Below, piece after piece: positions 1-5,748 of a stretch of 64,000 bases of DNA. This stretch comes from Rhizobium sp. TH2 (GTDB lineage Bacteria > Pseudomonadota > Alphaproteobacteria > Rhizobiales > Rhizobiaceae): assembly GCF_024707525.1 (NCBI RefSeq), contig NZ_CP062231.1:5803501-5867500 (forward strand), in the 5' to 3' direction. The notes under the pieces were generated by a model. It had not been told where the DNA came from. It searched no databases and worked only from the letters and a program-made list of their open reading frames with translations. The first letter of the stretch is position 1; each line of letters opens with the position of its first letter. A program made the position numbers and the translations under genes.

Positions 1-2
1 AT

Positions 3-653
3 GGGCATATTTTCTTCAAAGCTGACGCTTCAGAAAAGATGCTCGCCGGTCGGCGCCGATCTTACATGTTCGAATGGCGATCGTTCGGCCTGCTTTGCTA
101 CGATAGTGGAAAGAAGGCATTTGAGTTCGAGAACCCGGATGGGGTCAAGTTGCTCCATCTTCCATTCGACCTGCTTCCCGATAAGCCAATAGCCGTGGTC
201 TTGGAGTATTCGACAGGTAAGACAACCCGATACAGCTTGAAAGTTGCCTACGAGGGGCAGGATGTCGTGGCTCAATGCGAAAAGCATCACACAGCCCTCG
301 TTGAGTCGCCCCCTATAGGAGGTGGCACTTGGTTGAACAATTCTCGGAAATTGCAGGAGGGATGGATTGGGTTTCTGCAGGTCGCTACCTACGGCCCATA
401 CACCTTGGGAAGAAAGCCATGGCGAGCTTGTCGGCGATTAGTCGGCGTCTCGCCTCCCACCCTCACCGCCGACTTAGCGTTTTCTGCTTCCATGCTTTGC
501 GAAATCCAGGGGAAACTGGTGCGTCGACCCAAATGGGAGCACGTTATCAAGCTCGTCAATTTTGGGATCCGGGGATTTTATCCGGGTAAGAGGCATGATG
601 AGCGCCCACCGGTATGGTTCGGCACTCCACCAGAGGAGAACAGCGACGACTGA
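3..653 (+). CDS. hypothetical protein, 5' end outside the window
   Basis: An open frame runs from the left window edge to a TGA at 651-653, so the true start probably lies upstream; internal ATGs at 39 and 66 are alternatives. No domain is recognised. The first 90 residues (YDSGKKAFEFENP and following) look like a small beta-rich domain, while the second half is rich in Arg, Trp and Pro and reads less like a folded protein. A decayed or frameshifted gene is possible. It belongs to the accessory element and converges on the short gene that follows. Confidence 0.4.
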   Translation, partial: GHIFFKADASEKMLAGRRRSYMFEWRSFGLLCYDSGKKAFEFENPDGVKLLHLPFDLLPDKPIAVVLEYSTGKTTRYSLKVAYEGQDVVAQCEKHHTALVESPPIGGGTWLNNSRKLQEGWIGFLQVATYGPYTLGRKPWRACRRLVGVSPPTLTADLAFSASMLCEIQGKLVRRPKWEHVIKLVNFGIRGFYPGKRHDERPPVWFGTPPEENSDD

Positions 654-662
654 CCAACCTTT

Positions 663-869
663 TCACGTCTTCCGCTTAAAGCCTGCATAAGCCAATGCCC
701 GATCGGCACGTGTGAGCTTTTCCGGTTCACCGCCAAAGACACCAAGGTTGGGGTTGTCCGAGTTGTTCATGGCGGATTGGAAATCGATGACGTTGCCATT
801 TGCCGGCTTGAAGCCTGCGGCACGCAGCGCAATCTCAGTACGCGACAGCGGCTTTTCCTCGGGATGCAA
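663..869 (-). CDS. small hypothetical protein with an internal duplication
   Basis: A 68-residue product. Two copies of one motif are visible: LSRTEIALRAAGFK near residues 8-21 and LTRADRALAYAGFK near 52-65, separated by a short linker with NNSDNPNLG. This suggests a tandem helical unit. I recognise no family. It is divergent from the GIY-YIG-like gene with about 40 bp between starts, so the two may share a promoter region. The gene is short but the repeat argues that the frame is real. Confidence 0.45.
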   Translation of the reverse strand: MHPEEKPLSRTEIALRAAGFKPANGNVIDFQSAMNNSDNPNLGVFGGEPEKLTRADRALAYAGFKRKT

Positions 870-910
870 CCCAACCGCCTGACTGGTCCTTGTTTCTCGC
901 CTTTGCCACG

Positions 911-1288
911 ATGCGGCTCAATGAGGACGACAAAAGCATAGCAATAGGTGTTGACGATCCCGCTCTCGGGCAGTTGGACCAGTGCGTCTATATCTGGCGA
1001 TCGACGGATGGCCACATTGCCCGCATTGGATCAAGCATGCGCCCCGTGGCTGGACGGCTGCTCCGATACGCAAAGGACATCAACCTGAGACTGCTTGGTA
1101 TGCCGTCGTCCACCACCGAAGACGAAGCTTCGAAGTGGGTGGCGCTGCTACGGCGTTCGCCCCTCTTAGGCTGCGTTTATCAGCCGCCGCTCATGTCGAC
1201 CCCCTTCGGTGAAGTTCGGCCTTATCAAGAAATCGAGCGTTTGCTTCTTCAGGGATACCGAGGATCGGTCAACCGAAGCTATCGTTGA
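911..1288 (+). CDS. GIY-YIG-like nuclease-fold protein
   Basis: A 125-residue product from ATG 911 (a TTG seven codons upstream is also in frame). The N-terminal half has VYIWR at 26-30, IG at 39-40 and Arg49 in GRLLRY. The C-terminal half has the helix with Glu109 (QEIERLL) followed by YRGSVNRSYR. That order of aromatic pair, Arg, Glu and Asn is the layout of the GIY-YIG fold, although the name motif is degenerate. Such proteins cut or bind DNA in mobile elements and repair. Catalytic activity is not assured because the second motif is IG rather than YIG. Confidence 0.5.
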   Translation: MRLNEDDKSIAIGVDDPALGQLDQCVYIWRSTDGHIARIGSSMRPVAGRLLRYAKDINLRLLGMPSSTTEDEASKWVALLRRSPLLGCVYQPPLMSTPFGEVRPYQEIERLLLQGYRGSVNRSYR

Positions 1289-1313
1289 GGTGAATTCCAT
1301 GGAATGATCAGGA

Positions 1314-2105
1314 TCAAGCAAGCCGGTTAAATGGAAAGCTCCATAAGCGATATTTTCCGCCGGATGCCGCATGGCATTGGAACAACCCCAATAGTCCTTG
1401 GCTAAGAAATAAGCCAAAAGACAAACGACCTCTGTTGGCCGCACCTGTGTCGAGAGCGATTCGGTTGCTGTACCATTCGGGCTCGTAACCTTCTGTAATC
1501 GTATGCCCGTGGACGACTATGTGCGAGTGATCCTCTGATGAGCTCAGAAACTCGTGTCGAATCCATCGCAAGTCCCTGACTTGCTGGAGCGGAAGCGGGA
1601 GACCAGGTCGAATGCCCGCGTGAACGAACGCATAGTCGCCAAAAACGACAATATCGGATGCCGTCGAAAGCATCAGAATATGTTTCGGGAATCGCGAATT
1701 GATCTCGGTTGCGATGTCGTGAATGACGTCAAAATCTGCACGGAAATCACCTACATACGATTTCAAGGTTTTGTCGCCGCCGTTTGCAAGCCAAGCTTCA
1801 AATTCCGATTGAGAGATGTCTGTTCGCAGGAACTTGAGCAGCCACTCGTCGTGGTTCCCGAGCACAAGCGTTGATCCGGAAAACTGCTCTAGCGTTGATG
1901 CCACTGCGCACATTACCTCGCAGCTTCGTGGGCCGCGATCGATTAGGTCGCCGAGAAACACGAAGATAGGTTGGCATTTCAGCCGGATCGACTCTAACGC
2001 CACTTGCGCAAGGACACAGTCGAGTAAGCCCTCCATGCCGTGAACATCGCCAATTGCGACAACGAACACCTCTGGCCTATCGGGAACGATTGTTGTGATT
2101 TTCAT
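1314..2105 (-). CDS. calcineurin-like metallophosphoesterase (PrpA/ApaH-like)
   Basis: A 263-residue protein phosphatase or dinucleotide phosphatase-type enzyme. All metal-binding blocks are present in order: GDVHG at 19-23, GDLIDRG at 52-58, GNHD at 83-86, HAG near 162 and HGH at 199-201. The GDxxDRG form and the length fit bacterial phosphoprotein phosphatases such as PrpA/PphA. The substrate cannot be read. It sits among accessory genes, and small phosphatases of this kind are common on phages and integrative elements. The ATG start has no strong ribosome binding site. Confidence 0.85.
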   Translation of the reverse strand: MKITTIVPDRPEVFVVAIGDVHGMEGLLDCVLAQVALESIRLKCQPIFVFLGDLIDRGPRSCEVMCAVASTLEQFSGSTLVLGNHDEWLLKFLRTDISQSEFEAWLANGGDKTLKSYVGDFRADFDVIHDIATEINSRFPKHILMLSTASDIVVFGDYAFVHAGIRPGLPLPLQQVRDLRWIRHEFLSSSEDHSHIVVHGHTITEGYEPEWYSNRIALDTGAANRGRLSFGLFLSQGLLGLFQCHAASGGKYRLWSFPFNRLA

Positions 2106-2236
2106 CCGCTGAACCTGATTGCGATAATCAGTTCCGTCCGGTCCTAAACCGGAATGTTCAACGCCAAAATATTCTCTGTTGTCTTCCGTGGCGCAGAGAA
2201 AGGAGACCGGAGCTCACCCAACAAAGGAGCGAGCCA

Positions 2237-2605
2237 ATGGGAATGAATGATCTGAAATTTTTGGAGACGGTTCAGCGGACTGCGACCTCGACGGAGGAGC
2301 GCAGGCGCATGAAAGTGACCGACAAAATCGACCGCTACCTCGATGTTCTGTCGAAGGAACCGCTGAAGCTCCCGGCACGAAACAGGTGGATTTTCAAGCA
2401 GCCCGACGGGACGTTTCAGTTGGCCATTATGTACGGCAGCAAGGCTCTTGAGGTGGCCAAGGGTCGTCATGGGATCGCATGTGCATCCGTCGCACAATTG
2501 ATTTCTGCCTTGAAGGTCGTGAAACAGACCGTTTCCGAGGGGAAGCTTGACCAGCAAATCGAGTTGGCCGCTGAGGCAATCCGATCGGGCTTCAAAAAGA
2601 ACTAG
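2237..2605 (+). CDS. DUF6641 family protein
   Basis: A 122-residue protein. The C-terminal half (FQLAIMYGSKALEVAKG, then QLISALKVVKQTVSEGKLD and IRSGFKKN) matches my memory of DUF6641, short proteins of proteobacterial phages and genomic islands that follow a charged N-terminal helix with a W/F-F-K aromatic stretch and then R/MYGSKxLELAKG. Function is unknown. An AAAGGAG ribosome binding site lies seven bases before ATG 2237, which fixes the start. Confidence 0.6.
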   Translation: MGMNDLKFLETVQRTATSTEERRRMKVTDKIDRYLDVLSKEPLKLPARNRWIFKQPDGTFQLAIMYGSKALEVAKGRHGIACASVAQLISALKVVKQTVSEGKLDQQIELAAEAIRSGFKKN

Positions 2606-2670
2606 TCCATTCAAACGGGGATCATCGGCTAGCCGGCCGATGATCCAATGCAACGATTATCGAACCACTC

Positions 2671-3009
2671 TCATCGATTGCTATGCCTCGCCAAAGCTTC
2701 AAGAATGTCGATTGCTACTAAGAGGTCGCCGCTCGGAAGCTTAGTAATGGCGGCGTGCGCGCGTTCAAGTTCCCTGACATGACTATCACCAACATCGACC
2801 TCAAGCAGCGAAACGACGGATGTCATTGTCATCGATAAGCCATTGCTTATCGCCATCAGTGTATCCAGCGATGGCGAGTTTACGCCACGTTCTAGCTGAG
2901 AAATGGTATCGAGCGTTCTTCCGCTGCGATCAGCAAGCTGTGCTTGTGTTAGTCCGCGCGTGCGCCTTAACTCACGTATTATCGCACCGATATTGTTCTC
3001 ATTCGCCAT
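2671..3009 (-). CDS. XRE-family helix-turn-helix regulator
   Basis: A 112-residue DNA-binding protein starting at ATG 3009. Residues 7-63 form a Cro/C1-type HTH: IIRELRRTRGLTQAQLA is helices 1-2, and TLDTISQLERGVNSPSLDTL is the recognition helix and following turn. The C-terminal 45 residues are a helical tail, possibly for dimerisation. It probably represses itself and neighbouring element genes. The 145 bp between its start and the divergent yccF-like gene is the likely operator region. Confidence 0.85.
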   Translation of the reverse strand: MANENNIGAIIRELRRTRGLTQAQLADRSGRTLDTISQLERGVNSPSLDTLMAISNGLSMTMTSVVSLLEVDVGDSHVRELERAHAAITKLPSGDLLVAIDILEALARHSNR

Positions 3010-3154
3010 GGTCCGACATTGACCACGGGCGAAAAGATTGGAAGCCGCATTAGTTACGATTAAAAACAGCAAAAATCGTAGCGTGATACGATTTTACTGT
3101 CGCCTCTGGTTCGTCTCTCATTTATAGAGTTCGGAGGTTTTACAGGAGGACTGG

Positions 3155-3634
3155 ATGCGATTTCTCGGCAATGTAATTTGGTTTGTCTTAGGCGGTGGCG
3201 TGATTGCGTTGCTGTGGCTAATTGGAGCTTTGGCCTTCGCGATTTCCATTATCGGACTACCGCTCTCACGGGCAGCATTCGAGATGGCGAAAATGTCGGC
3301 CTTTCCGTTTGGCAAAGAAGTCGTCCACGTCCGAGAGATCGACCAAAAAGGCGTCAACGTGGTCACGGCAACCACGGGGACGATTGGTTTCGTTGCCAAT
3401 GTCATTTGGCTGTTCACATTTGGATTGAGCTTGGCGCTTGCATACATTTTGGCCGGAATTCTCTGCTGTGTGACGATCGTTGCGATCCCCTTTGGCATCC
3501 AAGCTTTTAAACTCGCGGCTATCTCATTGTGGCCCGTTGGGAGGCGAGTGGTAACAAAGGAAATGGCCCAAGCTATCCGAATTGGCAACGCACAGGCCCA
3601 ACTCAGCGCGGCGAGAGGGGTGACGATCGGATAG
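3155..3634 (+). CDS. YccF-domain inner-membrane protein
   Basis: A 159-residue membrane protein with a duplicated YccF domain. The first unit (GNVIWFVLGGGVIAL, then GLPLSRAAFEMAKMSAFPFG) and the second (NVIWLFTFGLSLAL, then IPFGIQAFKLAAISLWPVG) are clear repeats, each with one or two membrane segments followed by the P-F/W-P-x-G motif. YccF proteins are widespread inner-membrane proteins of unknown role. An AGGAGG-like site just before ATG 3155 supports the start. This is a typical chromosomal family carried here as cargo. Confidence 0.85.
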   Translation: MRFLGNVIWFVLGGGVIALLWLIGALAFAISIIGLPLSRAAFEMAKMSAFPFGKEVVHVREIDQKGVNVVTATTGTIGFVANVIWLFTFGLSLALAYILAGILCCVTIVAIPFGIQAFKLAAISLWPVGRRVVTKEMAQAIRIGNAQAQLSAARGVTIG

Positions 3635-3700
3635 TAACTGTTGACGGGAAAGACGCTGAAAACGCATTGTCGACAGCTTGGTTACGTGGGAGCGCAGCAT

Positions 3701-4084
3701 ATGGTCGTGAAAAATCGTGTTGGCTTCGTGGGGGTGTTGATCACGGTGGCATCTCTGCATTGCTCTGCTAATGCCGAAGATGGCATCAGGCTTCCGTTGG
3801 AAAAATTCAAACGAGCCGAGGAAGTAGCGGTGCAACGTGGTGAAAGCGTTGCTAATGGGGCATGCGTGTTCAATTTGGTCGAAGAGCTGCGAGCGTATGC
3901 CGGGGAACCCACCGGATGGTTCATAACGTTTGATTCCAGTACTGGTGTAAAGTTCGACTCACCGGCCAATCCTGAGTTTCGTCATATCTGCGTTGACGGA
4001 AAACAGACGACGTTCGATCATGGCGCGGAGACAATTGGTCAGATCTACGATAATGATGGTAATCCAACGATCGCCGAGCCATGA
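3701..4084 (+). CDS. secreted hypothetical protein
   Basis: A 127-residue product from ATG 3701. The first 25 residues form a signal peptide: VVKNR, a hydrophobic core VGFVGVLITVASL, then CSANA before the likely cleavage site. The mature part has two cysteines (GACVF and HICVD) that could form a disulfide in the periplasm. No family is recognised. An upstream in-frame ATG at 3641 would hide the signal peptide and is less likely. Confidence 0.55.
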   Translation: MVVKNRVGFVGVLITVASLHCSANAEDGIRLPLEKFKRAEEVAVQRGESVANGACVFNLVEELRAYAGEPTGWFITFDSSTGVKFDSPANPEFRHICVDGKQTTFDHGAETIGQIYDNDGNPTIAEP

Positions 4085-4148
4085 TTTGGCAAGAGGGCGG
4101 CCGTTGAAGCCGCCCGTGTCGCATTTCGTCGGTCCAGTTTCCCAGACT

Positions 4149-4331
4149 TCAATGGATCAAAGACATCCCATGCCCATCGGCGTTGAGGACCCAATCATCT
4201 TCCCGTTCCCAATATTCCACCAACTCAACAAATTCGTCGATTGTCAGCGGACCATCAACGAAACGCCCCTCTGAAAACTTTGCCGACTGACTGATCGCGG
4301 ACGCGATCGCAAACCCGTCATACTCAAGCAT
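4149..4331 (-). CDS. small acidic hypothetical protein, second gene of a coupled pair
   Basis: A 60-residue acidic product (LTIDEFVELVEYWEREDDW). Its ATG at 4331 overlaps the stop of the preceding gene by eight bases (ATGCTTGA), which indicates translational coupling. A longer reading to 4439 would run far into the upstream gene and is rejected. No family is recognised. A small acidic partner of a basic upstream protein could be a toxin-antitoxin-like or immunity-like pair, but nothing in the sequence proves it. Confidence 0.5.
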   Translation of the reverse strand: MLEYDGFAIASAISQSAKFSEGRFVDGPLTIDEFVELVEYWEREDDWVLNADGHGMSLIH

Positions 4332-4599
4332 TCTTCTTACACCTCTCGGCACAATTAAACCCCGCCCATCGATAGGTTGGGAACTCTTCGGTCTTGGTGT
4401 CAAAACTGACTCGGGGATAATCAAAAAAAAGTTGGCCACCTTTTCTCATCCGAGCGACTTCCCGCTTTCGCAGACGGTACCAAATATCGCCCTTCGGCAG
4501 AGCGTACCCCTCATCCCACAGTGTGACAGGATGCCTTAGCCTCGACGTGTGAAGACGATCCCCGTTCTCGTTCAAATAAACAATTTCTCTTTCTGACAT
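4324..4599 (-). CDS. hypothetical basic protein, first gene of a coupled pair
   Basis: A 91-residue product rich in Arg and aromatic residues (WDEGYALPKGDIWYRLRKREVARMRKGGQLFFDYPR). It is followed by the overlapping small acidic gene. The pattern of beta strands and charged loops resembles small phage or island proteins, but I cannot name a family. It lies upstream of nothing else on the same strand except the distant Rep-like gene, so the pair is probably its own two-gene operon. Confidence 0.5.
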   Translation of the reverse strand: MSEREIVYLNENGDRLHTSRLRHPVTLWDEGYALPKGDIWYRLRKREVARMRKGGQLFFDYPRVSFDTKTEEFPTYRWAGFNCAERCKKNA

Positions 4600-4717
4600 A
4601 GCTTTACCTCATGGCCAGCACCGTGCTCGACCTAACGCATGCACTGTCCTTGAGAGGAGGAGTTGATGGCACTAGCAACGACAACCTTCGTGTCACAATC
4701 GTGCCCAACTAGTGACC

Positions 4718-5404
4718 TTATCGCCGGTGAACTGGATAGACTCTGAAATCGTCAGCATAGACCATCTGATCAGTGTTTCTTCCGAGGAACTTCGGGCAAT
4801 ATGACCCCAGTACGGATTGATCGCCGACCGACTGCTTGAACGAAATGATTGGTTTGATGTCGATGTCCTTGAAGCCAAATCCTCCAAACCGAGCGTCTTC
4901 CCGGACATGGTTTATGAAGGAAATGAATGCCGTTTCGGTCCCAGGTCGCGCCACCCAGATTGAATGAAGATGGGGATTTCGAACTTCAGATGGAGCGATA
5001 CGGTATCGAGTCGAATTGATATCGAGCGCGGCGATGCAAAGAGGTTGTTCGTTTCTATGCTTGGCATATCGAGGACCGAGCAATTCGCGACACACCAATT
5101 TGTAGAGATGATCGAGCTTTATCATCAAGGGGTTGTCGCTGTTCAATCTATTTGAAAGACCTTGGCAGCTTCGGTCGTAGAAGGTGAATGTGATAAACCA
5201 GCCGTGAGTGGTCAGGTATCGTTGGACTTCGTCCACCGCTCCTTTGTCGGTTCCTGCGTCACCTACAAAGTCGATGATGGTCTGATCGACGAAATCAGCG
5301 TAGGCCCGGGAAAGCATAGCGGCACGCTGAATGGGGTTGAGATGGCGGTGGTAGTCGCTAGAGAGATTCGATTGCATGGGATGTCCTATGAGGCTTTCGG
5401 GCAT
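4718..5404 (-). CDS. candidate HUH (rolling-circle Rep-type) endonuclease
   Basis: A 228-residue protein with the three rolling-circle Rep motifs in the right order and spacing: motif I FITFTF at 70-75, motif II HLH at 145-147 (NPHLHSIW), and motif III YCPK at 202-205 (YxxK, with Tyr202 the candidate nicking residue). It is transcribed away from the polymerase gene, and the 344 bp between them hold two inverted repeats. I infer a replication or mobilisation initiator that nicks there. Start is uncertain: ATG 5404, or ATG 5377, which has an upstream AGGA. Overall family identity rests on motifs only. Confidence 0.6.
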   Translation of the reverse strand: MPESLIGHPMQSNLSSDYHRHLNPIQRAAMLSRAYADFVDQTIIDFVGDAGTDKGAVDEVQRYLTTHGWFITFTFYDRSCQGLSNRLNSDNPLMIKLDHLYKLVCRELLGPRYAKHRNEQPLCIAALDINSTRYRIAPSEVRNPHLHSIWVARPGTETAFISFINHVREDARFGGFGFKDIDIKPIISFKQSVGDQSVLGSYCPKFLGRNTDQMVYADDFRVYPVHRR

Positions 5405-5511
5405 ACGGAATTAATCCGATCGCGTTGAGAGATCGGGTATGAGGTGCAATGCACGAGGGTATTAACTCGCTCGGGCGCAACTAAGCGTATAAACAGGGAG
5501 GCGATGAAAAG

Positions 5512-5629
5512 GGATTAGCCGTTTTATATACTTAGAAATTTGAAGGTCTGGACTGGCTGAAAAATTGTCCCTAGTTTGCGAATGCCGGGCCAGCCCTTCA
5601 AATTTCTAAGCATAGAAAACGACTAATCC
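5512..5629. repeat. long imperfect inverted repeat, candidate replication origin hairpin
   Basis: Arms 5512-5557 and 5584-5629 are each 46 nt with 40 matching positions, including an uninterrupted 16-bp stretch (CTTAGAAATTTGAAGG). The loop 5558-5583 is 26 nt. It lies between the divergent Rep-like and polymerase genes. A hairpin this long is far beyond a terminator, and its position next to an HUH-type protein suggests an origin or nick site. It could instead control the two divergent promoters. Confidence 0.75.
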
Positions 5630-5648
5630 GAGGACTAGAGGAATACAA

Positions 5649-5697
5649 AATCCGTAAATGTTACTCTCCCCACACCCATATAGAACTTTTACGGATT
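5649..5697. repeat. second inverted repeat upstream of the polymerase gene
   Basis: Arms AATCCGTAAATGTT (5649-5662) and AACTTTTACGGATT (5684-5697) pair at 13 of 14 positions around a 21-nt loop. It lies between the long hairpin and the polymerase start. It could be an operator, an iteron-like Rep binding site, or a second hairpin of the origin. Confidence 0.6.
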
Positions 5698-5748
5698 CCG
5701 CTGCTTTAGCGCGCGACCCACGGTTCTCGAAAATGTAAGCACCTGCAT

